Below are positions 33,315-42,185 of a DNA stretch of 42,400 nt, piece by piece. This DNA comes from Pedosphaera sp. (GTDB lineage: Bacteria; Verrucomicrobiota; Verrucomicrobiia; Limisphaerales; Pedosphaeraceae), in the NCBI GenBank assembly GCA_028293325.1, contig JAQGPA010000061.1:1-42400 (forward strand), written 5' to 3'. Position numbers and translations under genes: made by a program. A model generated the notes under the pieces. That model ran no database searches, was not told the DNA's origin, and saw only the letters and a program-made list of their open reading frames with translations. The first letter of the stretch is position 1. Each line of letters starts with the position of its first letter.

Positions 33315-35732
33315 ATGAACCCAGTTCTTGCAAACCTGCTTGATTCCTCATTTAGATTATCTCTGGGGTTGTTCTCCATTCTGCTCGTCTGTCTGGCTGC
33401 ACCGGTTCGCGCCTCGGGGGCATCAGCGGAGATTGCTTTTTATGTGTCGGCCACTGGCAATGACGTCACCGGAGACGGTTCGATCGGCAATCCATGGCAG
33501 ACGGTGGCCGGTGCCAGAGACTATATTCGCACCGCCGGTTTGAATACCAACATGCAGGGTGACATTGTTGTCTATCTGCGCGGCGGGCGGTATCAATTGA
33601 GTCAGACCTTGGCCTTTACTGATGCGGATTCCGGCGCCAATAGCTTTTATGTAATCTACAAGGCTTTCTCCAATGAAGTGGCCACAATTTCGGGCGGCCT
33701 GCCCGTCACCCATTGGTCACCAGTCGCAGGCAAACCTTACTGGGTGGCCTCCGTGCCAACGAATTCGGGTTTTGCGAATTATTTCCGCCAGCTTTACGTG
33801 AACGGCATCCGGGCAGAGCGGGCGCATTCGGACTGGATCACGGGCGTCAGTTTTTTCGACGATTCCACCACGACGCAAAGCGTGGATGGCTTGTCCTTCC
33901 AAGCGTCGGATTTGAAAAGCTATTCCCAGATCACCGATTTGCGCCTGTTGCATGTCTCGAGTTTCAAAGTAGACGAATTTCCAGTGGTCGGAATCACCAC
34001 CAACAGCACCAATGGGCTGGTTCAAATGGAATTGCAACAACCCTACTGCCAAATCCGTAATGATTATGGCGGTGGTGACCAGTTTCGCGTGACCAACCAA
34101 TGGATGTTGGTTCAAGCCTTTGAGGAATTGGATGAGCCAGGGGAGTGGTATCTGAACCGCGCGACCCAGCAGGTGTATTATTACCCGTATTCGTATGAAA
34201 CGAATATGAATACGGTTCCGGTGTATGCGCCGGCGGTCGAGACGCTGGTCAGTTTGAAAGGAACTTCGACGACAAACAAGGTTCAAAACATCCGGTTTCA
34301 AAACCTGATCTTGGAACATGGCAACTGGTTCTTTCCGCAGGATTACTTCATTGGCGGGTCACAGGCGGAAATACTCATGCCGGGAGTGTCCCCCAATGCT
34401 ACGTTGAGTTCGCAATATGGGTATGAAATGCCCGGCCAGATTGTTCTAAATAACACGAAGAACATTCAGTTCATCGGAAATACCGTCCGGCATCTGGGCA
34501 GTTGCGGCATCCATCCTTACAACGGGGCGTTGAACACACTGATTCAGGGCAATATTTTTTATGACCTGACCGGCGCGGCGGTATTGGGAGGTCGCTGGGG
34601 CGGGGATGCGGCCATTCTCAATCAGCAGATTTGCACCAATACCATGGTTGCGGACAATATCGTCCGGAATACTGGCGGAGATTTCATGGCGTCCAGCTTG
34701 ATTAACAACTTGAGCCACTATTCATTCCAAGTGCTCCACAATGACATGGCGGACAGTCAGTATATGGGCTTTCATCAGCGAACCTTTGCGGAGACATTGG
34801 ATGCAAGTGCCGGCATCGGTGGCACGGTGGTGTCCTTCAACCGCATCTCGCTGGCCAATACCGCCGCGCGGTATGGTGTCGGAGACTGCGCCTGCATTTA
34901 CAGCTTTGGCGTCTGGCCGGACACCATTTTCCAAGGCAATGACATCAATGGAATTAATTACGCAAAGGGAGAATCTCGGGGCATGATGTTCGACAACGTC
35001 AGCTATGGACTCACTGCCAGCAGCAACGTGGTGAGGAACGTCAAGCCTGGGACGACCGGCTATTTTCTTTATACCTCCTTGCCGGGTTATTTGAATCACT
35101 TGAATGACAATTATGGAGATGCCACGAAGAACAATTTTAAGGCTGTCACGAATGTCAATTTTCATAACTTTACCGGGGCGTTGCCGGCGGATGCGCAGGG
35201 CATTGTTGCCAATGCCGGTTTGGAGGCGGGCTACACGAATTTATTACAGTTTATTAACGCCGGAACAAATCTAGCGCGGGGAAAATCTGTCTGGGCGTCC
35301 AGCCAGGCTGGCACGAATACATTGCCAAGTGCGGCCGTTGACTGGGATTATGCCTCCCTCTGGCAACCTGCGGACAACGACACGAACGAGTCCTGGTGGG
35401 CAGTGGATCTCGGGGCGTCCTATGCCATCCAAAGAATTGAACTCTCGCCCAATACGGCCACGAATCAACCGGATGCGCGCCGCAATTTTCAAGTGCAGGG
35501 TGCCAACAATCCAGGGTTCACGAATGCGACCGTGCTTTCGGAGCAAAACGCCGTCCCGTTTGCGTATCACAGTTTGGGTTTGGCCAATTCCTGGGTCAAA
35601 TATATCAACAACCCCCAGGGGTTCCGCTATCTGCGCGTCATCAAAACTGCCAGAGGCACGCTGAGTTTTTCCGAATTTCAAGTTCTTGGTTATCCTGCAG
35701 ATCCGGGAAGCAGAGAGACTTCCCATCGGTAG
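33315..35732 (+). CDS. Secreted parallel beta-helix protein with C-terminal discoidin-like domain
   Basis: An 805-residue protein. After a signal peptide (LGLFSILLVCLAAPVRASG) it starts FYVSATGNDVTGDGSIGNPWQTV, the entry motif of right-handed beta-helix proteins and polysaccharide lyases. Helix coils run to about residue 640 (NIRFQNLILEHGNW; IQFIGNTVRHLGSCGIHPYNG; TMVADNIVRNTGG). Residues about 655-800 form an F5/8 type C (CBM32-like) carbohydrate-binding module (WWAVDLGASYAIQRIEL; FRYLRVIKTARGTLSFSEFQVLG). An in-frame GTG at 33294 is an alternative start. Role: probably degrading or binding an extracellular glycan. A close paralog begins at 42186. Confidence 0.85.
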   Translation: MNPVLANLLDSSFRLSLGLFSILLVCLAAPVRASGASAEIAFYVSATGNDVTGDGSIGNPWQTVAGARDYIRTAGLNTNMQGDIVVYLRGGRYQLSQTLAFTDADSGANSFYVIYKAFSNEVATISGGLPVTHWSPVAGKPYWVASVPTNSGFANYFRQLYVNGIRAERAHSDWITGVSFFDDSTTTQSVDGLSFQASDLKSYSQITDLRLLHVSSFKVDEFPVVGITTNSTNGLVQMELQQPYCQIRNDYGGGDQFRVTNQWMLVQAFEELDEPGEWYLNRATQQVYYYPYSYETNMNTVPVYAPAVETLVSLKGTSTTNKVQNIRFQNLILEHGNWFFPQDYFIGGSQAEILMPGVSPNATLSSQYGYEMPGQIVLNNTKNIQFIGNTVRHLGSCGIHPYNGALNTLIQGNIFYDLTGAAVLGGRWGGDAAILNQQICTNTMVADNIVRNTGGDFMASSLINNLSHYSFQVLHNDMADSQYMGFHQRTFAETLDASAGIGGTVVSFNRISLANTAARYGVGDCACIYSFGVWPDTIFQGNDINGINYAKGESRGMMFDNVSYGLTASSNVVRNVKPGTTGYFLYTSLPGYLNHLNDNYGDATKNNFKAVTNVNFHNFTGALPADAQGIVANAGLEAGYTNLLQFINAGTNLARGKSVWASSQAGTNTLPSAAVDWDYASLWQPADNDTNESWWAVDLGASYAIQRIELSPNTATNQPDARRNFQVQGANNPGFTNATVLSEQNAVPFAYHSLGLANSWVKYINNPQGFRYLRVIKTARGTLSFSEFQVLGYPADPGSRETSHR

Positions 35733-35906
35733 TAACTATACGTTGGCGAATGATGTTTAAAACGGTCTCATTTGCTGGCCACCAGTGATCTCGATTGGGG
35801 CCATGCTTGGTTTCAATGATCAAGTGCATTTCGCCGAGATTTCAAAGCTCGGAGGTTGTAGTCTTCTGTGCGCTTTGATAATTTCAACGGGCACCCTTGG
35901 AAATTT

Positions 35907-37094
35907 ATGAAGACCCGCCAAAAAAAAATCGCGCTAATCGGGCTGCCGATTTTACAGTCGGTCAACAACCTGTTGAATGCGGCGGTGGCCCGGCACGCGG
36001 AGCAGGTTGGCAACTGGCAGTTCATTTTCAGCGCGCAAGCCACGGTCGAGGCGTTCCGGGCGGTGCGGAAGCTCGACTGCGATGGCGCGATTGTTCGTGT
36101 CACTTCGCCCGCGATGCGGTACGAGGCAATGCAAATCCGGTTTCCGATTGTGAACCTTTCCTCGTGGCTGGAAAATTCCGGTGTGCCCACGGTGCGCCCG
36201 GACTGGCGGATGCTGGGGCGGATGGCGGCGGAACATTTGCTCGAGAAAGGCTATCGACGGTTCGGCTGTGTCATTGTTCCCGGCGGCTGGTATATCCAGG
36301 AACGCTACACGGCCTTTGCGGAAACGCTGCGCGCCCATGGGATAACCGCTTCGTTGTTTCACTTGCGCACAACGCCGCCGGATTCACCGGAGCCCATGGC
36401 AAAAGCAGAACGTGCACGGTTCAAAAACTGGGTGCGCGAATTATCCCCGCCGGCCGCAATCGCGTTGATGGATGATTGGGACGCCCCGGTCTTGATGGAC
36501 GTTTGCCGCGAGGCGGGCTTCCAAATCCCGCGCGACATCGTGATGTTATCCACCGGCATCCACAGTGAAATAATGCCGTTGTGCCATCCGCCATTGAGTG
36601 GGGCGCAGGAAGATTTGGAAACCCAAGCGGACTTGACCATAAAATGCCTCGAAGATCAGATCGCCGGAAAAAGGACGGTCGCTGCATTGGTGGTTGTTCC
36701 GCCCGTGGGTGTCATCGAACGCGTTTCAACCGCGACTATGGCGATCGAAGATCGTGAAGTGGCGCACGCGGTCGAGTTGATTCGGGCGCATGGCTGCGAG
36801 CCGGTCAACGTGGCGGGAATCGCGGCAAGGGTTTCCGTCTGCCGCGCGACCTTGGAGCGGCGCTTTTCACAGGTAATGGGTCTTACACCTCACGAATATC
36901 TCCTGCAGCAACGCATCCTGCGAGCGCAGGAATTGCTCGCGGTGATTCCGCCGTTGAGCTTGCAGGCCATCTCGCGGCGATGCGGCATTCCCGACCGGCG
37001 GCGACTGAACCGCATTTTCCGGCGCGTCACAGGCAAATCGCCCGCAGCTTTTCGCAAGGCCGCCAAAAAATTGGCCAGAGGCGCAGCTGGATAA
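35907..37094 (+). CDS. XylR-like transcriptional regulator (AraC-type HTH with LacI-type sensor)
   Basis: A 395-residue regulator. The N-terminal LacI/periplasmic-binding-like sensor (about residues 1-275) contains CDGAIVRVTSPAMRYEAM, FPIVNLSSWLENSGVPTVRPDW and AAEHLLEKGYRRFGCVIVPG, as in XylR. The C-terminal AraC-type domain (about 285-385) has two helix-turn-helix units: VNVAGIAARVSVCRATLERRFSQVMGLTPHEYL and LQAISRRCGIPDRRRLNRIFRRVTGKSPAAFRK. Such proteins bind tandem direct repeats and respond to a sugar. It is encoded among carbohydrate genes, and paired repeats with a 21-bp period lie at 29867 and 37355. The ATG at 35907 is preferred to an upstream GTG (35868). Confidence 0.9.
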   Translation: MKTRQKKIALIGLPILQSVNNLLNAAVARHAEQVGNWQFIFSAQATVEAFRAVRKLDCDGAIVRVTSPAMRYEAMQIRFPIVNLSSWLENSGVPTVRPDWRMLGRMAAEHLLEKGYRRFGCVIVPGGWYIQERYTAFAETLRAHGITASLFHLRTTPPDSPEPMAKAERARFKNWVRELSPPAAIALMDDWDAPVLMDVCREAGFQIPRDIVMLSTGIHSEIMPLCHPPLSGAQEDLETQADLTIKCLEDQIAGKRTVAALVVVPPVGVIERVSTATMAIEDREVAHAVELIRAHGCEPVNVAGIAARVSVCRATLERRFSQVMGLTPHEYLLQQRILRAQELLAVIPPLSLQAISRRCGIPDRRRLNRIFRRVTGKSPAAFRKAAKKLARGAAG

Positions 37095-37108
37095 ATTGAA
37101 CTCGGTGA

Positions 37109-37124
37109 GTTGCAAAAAGTCCCC
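37109..37124 (+). promoter_or_regulatory. Single operator-like half-site
   Basis: GTTGCAAAAAGTCCCC, 15 bases after the regulator's stop, matches the paired motif at 37355 except for AA/AT in the centre. No second half-site lies 21 bp either side. Confidence 0.35.
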
Positions 37125-37354
37125 AGTGTCATCGAAGCATTGGCGATCGTTGGTTCCAATCTGATAGTGGAGAAACCGGGCGGCGGCTGACCCGCTGGCC
37201 TGCTGGGGTTGACGGTTTTGCTGTTCGTCATGGCAAAAAGTCTTTCCGCCGCACCGCCGGTTATGCCTGCCGCCATAACACGCATTATCATTTCCGACGC
37301 TGCGGATGGACCGTGATGAAAAGATACGCCATTTGTTTTTGGCCGGCCGAGGCT

Positions 37355-37391
37355 GTTGCAAAATGTCCCCGTCGTGCGGCAAAATGTCCTC
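37355..37391 (+). promoter_or_regulatory. Paired operator-like direct repeats (21-bp period), site 2
   Basis: GTTGCAAAATGTCCCC (37355-37370) is repeated as GCGGCAAAATGTCCTC (37376-37391), 21 bp apart as in site 1. The pair lies 75 bp before the pseudopilin-like gene and downstream of the XylR-like regulator, a good position for activating the downstream genes. The rest of the 37095-37465 gap contains no gene I can support. Confidence 0.6.
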
Positions 37392-37465
37392 TTACGATTT
37401 TTCCGAACGGATTTATTGTCAGCATCAACCATGAGCGCAAATCAGACCGCAAAGCGAGAAGTATC

Positions 37466-38323
37466 ATGAAACCCAGTTTTATGTCGGAACACAGTAATTT
37501 TAAAAATCACCGGTTGCCGGGATCGCCCGCGCCGGCTTTTACGTTGATTGAGCTGCTGGTGGTCATTGCCATCATTGCCATATTGGCATCGATGCTGTTG
37601 CCAGCGTTGGCCAAGGCCAAAGAGCGGGCGAAGCGCATTACCTGCGTTAACAACTTGAAGCAGATGGGCGCTGGCTTTGCCATTTACGCCAGTGATTACA
37701 ATGACTGGATGCCGCCGGTCGGGGAGGGTTCACAAGGTGGTGGTATAACCAATAATCTGCAAATGGGTCACTACTTATTTATCGTTTCGAGTCCTGGTGT
37801 TAATGGGATGGCGGTTCCATCCATAATACCCGGCATTAATCACGGATTGCTTTACACCGGCAAAATCATAACCAGCGGCACAATGTTTTATTGTCCCAGC
37901 GCCCAACAAGACGACTTGTATGACCTGTATGACTCTTACCTGACACCCGCTGGTCAATGGCCGGCCTATGACAACATTCCTGGGCAAAATGCATTTGTGC
38001 GATCCGGCTATATGTATTATCCCATAATGTCGGGGTCCCCTCTCGACGCGAATGGTCTTCACCCGCTTATATCCAAAGCTTCAGAATTAAAATCCTCCAT
38101 GAGCATCTTGTCAGATTCATTGTGCGTAAATTCCAGGAAGGGCCTCGCTCACTATCAGAATGGCAAGACCGCGCTGATTGCTCTTTTTGGGGATATGCAT
38201 GTCACTATGACAACAACCCCCGACATCATTGACCCGGCGGTCTGGAGTCCGGCTCCAATTAGTCAGTATAACCCGCAAGCCGCTATAAATGCCCAAACTA
38301 TTCTCACGCGGTTAAAGCCATGA
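37466..38323 (+). CDS. Prepilin-type N-terminal methylation protein (pseudopilin-like)
   Basis: A 285-residue protein of the large verrucomicrobial/lentisphaeral pseudopilin-like group. The class III signal is [20 protein letters not shown] (cleavage before the Phe, about residue 28), followed by [24 protein letters not shown], the group's signature with a Cys. The C-terminal domain has an aromatic mid-region ([11 protein letters not shown]) and ends with an [12 protein letters not shown] strand. Such proteins are processed by prepilin peptidase and sit in the envelope; they are numerous beside carbohydrate genes and may be substrate-binding minor pilins. I start at the ATG at 37466; a second ATG lies five codons later. 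Confidence 0.88.
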   Translation: MKPSFMSEHSNFKNHRLPGSPAPAFTLIELLVVIAIIAILASMLLPALAKAKERAKRITCVNNLKQMGAGFAIYASDYNDWMPPVGEGSQGGGITNNLQMGHYLFIVSSPGVNGMAVPSIIPGINHGLLYTGKIITSGTMFYCPSAQQDDLYDLYDSYLTPAGQWPAYDNIPGQNAFVRSGYMYYPIMSGSPLDANGLHPLISKASELKSSMSILSDSLCVNSRKGLAHYQNGKTALIALFGDMHVTMTTTPDIIDPAVWSPAPISQYNPQAAINAQTILTRLKP

Positions 38324-38490
38324 ATAATCATTCATAAATTGCCGGACAATAACCCAGTGAACAGTATAAAAACAGAAATCATCACCATCAAATTGTCGAG
38401 CCATAGCCCGAATCGGAGGGCATTGAAACCGGCCTCGGATTGCCAAATCAAAACTCAGAAAATTCGCGTGATAAAAAACCAGCCAATACC

Positions 38491-41400
38491 ATGAAAACAA
38501 AAAGACTGCTCCCGCAACACCTCTCCGTTCTGCTGCTGGCCGCCGCGCTGACGGCGAATTCTGTTTGGGCGACCAACGTCATCAAACAAGATACCACCAC
38601 CATGCAGCCGACCTTGACCGACTGGTCGGCCGCGCCCGGCACGGGGGACATTGGCGAGTTTGATGCCACAATCAGCTCCGGTAACGCTGCTAACTTGACC
38701 CTAGGAGGAAATCTTTCCATTGGCGCGCTGCAATTCGACGGCACGCTGAACGGCCCCGTCACCATCGGGGCGGACGGCAATACGCTGACCTTGAACAATG
38801 CGGGCACCGATCTTGACGCGTCGGCGGCGAATCAAAACATTAAGATCAATTGCGCCGTTAGTCTGGGTGCCAATCAGACTTGGAATGTGGCCTCCGGGCG
38901 AACGCTCACGGTCGGCGGTGTCATCAGTGGCGTCGGCACCTTGACTAAGTCGGGCGCTGGGGCGCTGACCCTGACCAATAACAATACCTTCGCGGGCACC
39001 ACCACTGTTTCCGGGGGAACGCTGCAACTCAGCCCGCTGGCCTCTTTTGGCACCGTGATCAACAGCACCACCAACATCGTCGTCCAGAATGGCGGTAATT
39101 TGTCCGTGACCAACCGTACCGCTATTTTCAGAACGAGCCAGCTCTGGGTGCAAAACGGCGGCACATATACCATTCAGGGCGGTGCTCCTGATGTTGGGTA
39201 TCTGCAGTTTGACACGGGGGCCACGCTGAACTTTACCGGTCCGTCGGCGGGAGGCATTAATGTTGATTCCCAGGACGGCGCCTTCGGCACCTACAAAACG
39301 GTGGTGATGGGGTCGGTGACCGTGCCCGCGAGCAGTGTCAACGGGCTGGTTCTTCGCCCCCTTTTAGGTGGGGCCGTCACCACGCAGACAGTGCAGTTTG
39401 ACGGCACGGGGACCGGCGCGACGGTTTCGCAGTTCATTTTACAAAATGGGAATACGGGCGTCGGGGGCACCAACACCGTCATCTTTGACATTGCCGATAG
39501 TCCGTCGGCGGCGGTGGACATGAACGTCGCGGCATTGAATACCCAGGCTGATGGCACCCGGATACGTCCAATTATCAAACAGGGGACAGGTGTCATGCAG
39601 GTCAGCGGTGCTATCCCGGTCAATGGGGTCAATTACGATATGATCGTCAACGGCGGCACGATGATTTTCGCCAACAAAGCCAGTTTTAAGAGTCTGACGG
39701 TGAACTCCGGCAATGCGCAGGTGCCGGTGGGTTTTGGCAGCAGCACCCCAGTGAGCGTGACGGCGACAGCGGGCAATACCGCCACCTTTATTGTCGCGGT
39801 GCTGAACATCAAAACGAATTTGAGTTGCCCCAGTTTGACTGTCGACAATACCGTTGGCACCAGTTCCGGTTTACAGTTCAACTTTGGCGTGCTGACACCC
39901 AGCACCACGGCTGCTCCGCTGGCAGTTCCCAGCGGCGTAAACTTCATTACCCCGCCGACGATCACGATTACCGGAACCAGTCTGCCGACGACTACCGGCG
40001 ATGGTTATCCATTGATCACCTGGGGTTCCGGTCCCTCCACCACGAACGGGATGAACTTGGTGCTGCCATCCTATTTTAGCGGCAGTCTGTCCATCGTAGG
40101 CAACACGCTGTACCTGCAAATCAACGCCAGCGCCGCACCCATCTATAGCTGGGGGGGAGGTTCGGGCACTTGGGATGTCAATAACAGTGGCAATACCATC
40201 TGGAAAGACACCAACTCAGTCAGCACTTATTATGTAGATACAAACGTGGTTGTCTTCGACAATACTGTCGGTTCGGGCGGCACCGTCACGTTGAACACCA
40301 TCGTCAATCCGTTCAGTGTGACGGTTACCAACCCAACGGCGGATTACACCATCAGCGGCAGCGGGGCGATTGCGGGTTTCACCGGATTGACCAAGTCGGG
40401 TGCTGGGAAGCTGACGTTGGCCACGACGAATAGCTACGCCGGCCTCACTACTATTTCCGGGGGAACACTGCAAATCGGCAACGGCACGGTCGACGGCTCG
40501 ATTGCCTCCTCCTACACCATCGTGGACGAGGGCACCTTGGCCTTCAACTTGGCGGGTAATCAGACCATCCCATCTAGCCAGGTCATCAGCGGCAGCGGAA
40601 ACCTGACCAAGTCGGGCGCGGGGACGTTGACCCTGCCCAACGGTAGCTCCTACACGGGCACCACGACCATTTCAGGTGGAACATTGCAACTCTCCCAATC
40701 GACGGCCTCCCAAACAAACCCCACCAACTTAAGCGCCAATATCATCGTTCAGAATGGCGGCACTTTGTTAATCACCAATCGCGCCAGTTTCTCCAGAACG
40801 AGCCTGCTCAGGGTGCAAGCTGGCGGCACCCTCGCTATTAACGGCTCTGCCCCAAGTTTTGGATATTTGCAGTTTGACACGGGAGCCACGCTGAACTTTC
40901 CGCTTCCGGGCGGTGTGCCAGGCTATTACCTGTTTGCGAGCGACGGTGCCTACAATGTCGTGGTGCTGGGATCGGTGACTGTGCCCACAGCTGCTGCCTT
41001 TGGGTTTATTCTTGATCCCCTGACCATCGGTGTCGCGAATACCCAGACCGTGCAATTCGACGGCACCGGCACGGGCGCGATGATCTCTCAATTCACTTTT
41101 CAAAACGGCAATACGATTTTCGGGGGCAACAACGACACCATCTTCAACATTGCCCACAGTCCGTCGGCAACAGTGGACATGAACGTCTATCAATGGGATA
41201 CCCAAGGTGACAGCACCCGCATTCGCACGATCACCAAGCAGGGAGCGGGCATCCTGCAAGTCAGCACTAACACTCCGAATAGCGCGAATTACGCCCTGAT
41301 CGTCAACGGCGGGTCGATGGTTTTCAGTAATTCAGCGAACTTCCAGAGCGTGTCGGTGAACTCCTCCGGCACTCTGGGTGGCATCGGCCCGGTCGGCAAC

Positions 41401-41967
41401 ACCACCACGGTTGAGAGCGGTGGCACGGTCTCGCCCGGGACGCCAGCATCGCGCATCGGCACGTTGACGATCGCCAATCTGACCATGAACTCCGGGGCGA
41501 CGGCGCTATTCGAATTGAACAAGGCCAGTTCCCCGGCCACCAATGATTATCTTGTAGTGAGCGGCGGGCAGAGTATCACCGGCAGCACCCTTACTGTTTC
41601 CAATCTTGGCCCGGCTTTGGTCGTGGGCGACAGATTTATATTGTTGAGTCAGCCGACCAGTGGGTTCACCACGGTCAATCTTCCGGCTGGCTACACGTGG
41701 GCCAATAATCTGGACGTGGATGGTTCAATTCAGGTGCTGAGTGTCACATCGGTAGCTCCGTCACCGACCAATATCACTTATACCGTCGGCAATAATCAGA
41801 TGGTCTTGAACTGGCCCGCTGGCCAGGGCTGGGTGCTGCAGGCACAGACCAACAGCTTGAGCGTTGGATTGACCACGAATTGGTTTGATGTGGCCGGGGC
41901 CACCCCGCCATTCACTATCAATATTAACCCGGCCAACCCAACGGTTTTCTACCGCCTGAAGTATTGA
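38491..41967 (+). CDS. Autotransporter-associated beta-strand repeat protein with duplicated module
   Basis: A 1158-residue secreted protein with signal peptide (LSVLLLAAALTANSVWA). Three PATR-like repeats (LTKSGAGxLTLxxxxxxxGTTTISGGTLQL) begin at nucleotides 38941, 40386 and 40603. A module of about 265 residues is present twice, encoded at about 38941-39720 and 40603-41360. The copies share IVVQNGGNLSVTNR/IIVQNGGTLLITNR, GYLQFDTGATLNF and TQTVQFDGTGTGA. The end (QMVLNWPAGQGWVLQAQTN then FYRLKY) is a C-terminal domain common in verrucomicrobial secreted proteins and possibly a sorting signal. There is no autotransporter barrel. Probably a surface adhesin or glycan-associated fibre; the function is inferred. 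An intrinsic terminator follows. Confidence 0.88.
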   Translation: MKTKRLLPQHLSVLLLAAALTANSVWATNVIKQDTTTMQPTLTDWSAAPGTGDIGEFDATISSGNAANLTLGGNLSIGALQFDGTLNGPVTIGADGNTLTLNNAGTDLDASAANQNIKINCAVSLGANQTWNVASGRTLTVGGVISGVGTLTKSGAGALTLTNNNTFAGTTTVSGGTLQLSPLASFGTVINSTTNIVVQNGGNLSVTNRTAIFRTSQLWVQNGGTYTIQGGAPDVGYLQFDTGATLNFTGPSAGGINVDSQDGAFGTYKTVVMGSVTVPASSVNGLVLRPLLGGAVTTQTVQFDGTGTGATVSQFILQNGNTGVGGTNTVIFDIADSPSAAVDMNVAALNTQADGTRIRPIIKQGTGVMQVSGAIPVNGVNYDMIVNGGTMIFANKASFKSLTVNSGNAQVPVGFGSSTPVSVTATAGNTATFIVAVLNIKTNLSCPSLTVDNTVGTSSGLQFNFGVLTPSTTAAPLAVPSGVNFITPPTITITGTSLPTTTGDGYPLITWGSGPSTTNGMNLVLPSYFSGSLSIVGNTLYLQINASAAPIYSWGGGSGTWDVNNSGNTIWKDTNSVSTYYVDTNVVVFDNTVGSGGTVTLNTIVNPFSVTVTNPTADYTISGSGAIAGFTGLTKSGAGKLTLATTNSYAGLTTISGGTLQIGNGTVDGSIASSYTIVDEGTLAFNLAGNQTIPSSQVISGSGNLTKSGAGTLTLPNGSSYTGTTTISGGTLQLSQSTASQTNPTNLSANIIVQNGGTLLITNRASFSRTSLLRVQAGGTLAINGSAPSFGYLQFDTGATLNFPLPGGVPGYYLFASDGAYNVVVLGSVTVPTAAAFGFILDPLTIGVANTQTVQFDGTGTGAMISQFTFQNGNTIFGGNNDTIFNIAHSPSATVDMNVYQWDTQGDSTRIRTITKQGAGILQVSTNTPNSANYALIVNGGSMVFSNSANFQSVSVNSSGTLGGIGPVGNTTTVESGGTVSPGTPASRIGTLTIANLTMNSGATALFELNKASSPATNDYLVVSGGQSITGSTLTVSNLGPALVVGDRFILLSQPTSGFTTVNLPAGYTWANNLDVDGSIQVLSVTSVAPSPTNITYTVGNNQMVLNWPAGQGWVLQAQTNSLSVGLTTNWFDVAGATPPFTININPANPTVFYRLKY

Positions 41968-41994
41968 GATTGGGTAAGTAGTTTGATTGGGTGA

Positions 41995-42023
41995 GCGGGT
42001 GGCGGCGACGCCATCCGCCTTTT
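41995..42023 (+). terminator. Intrinsic terminator after the repeat protein gene
   Basis: A 10-bp stem (GCGGGTGGCG / CGCCATCCGC, one G-U) closes on a GCGA tetraloop and is followed by CTTTT. It lies 28 bases after the stop codon. Confidence 0.7.
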
Positions 42024-42133
42024 CAAATCGCTGGGCGATCAAAATCAAATAACCCAGCATGAGCCGTATGAAATAAGAAGTCGCGCCATCAACCAATCGA
42101 GCATCGCCCGAACCGGGAGAAACTCAAATCAGC

Positions 42134-42170
42134 CCGGATTGTTCCGCTCTAAATTGTAAGACTAATCCGG
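42134..42170 (+). promoter_or_regulatory. Inverted repeat in the leader of the last gene
   Basis: CCGGATT (42134-42140) is the exact inverted complement of AATCCGG (42164-42170), 15 bases before the ATG at 42186. It may be a leader hairpin or an operator; the 23-base loop is A/T-rich. Confidence 0.3.
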
Positions 42171-42185
42171 ACGGAAAATTCACCG

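Noticed and set aside
29867-37391. CRISPR-like reading of the repeated TGCAAAwTGTCCCC blocks
   Set aside because: Only two units per site with 5-bp spacers; the geometry fits tandem operator half-sites, not a CRISPR array. No CRISPR array is visible elsewhere.
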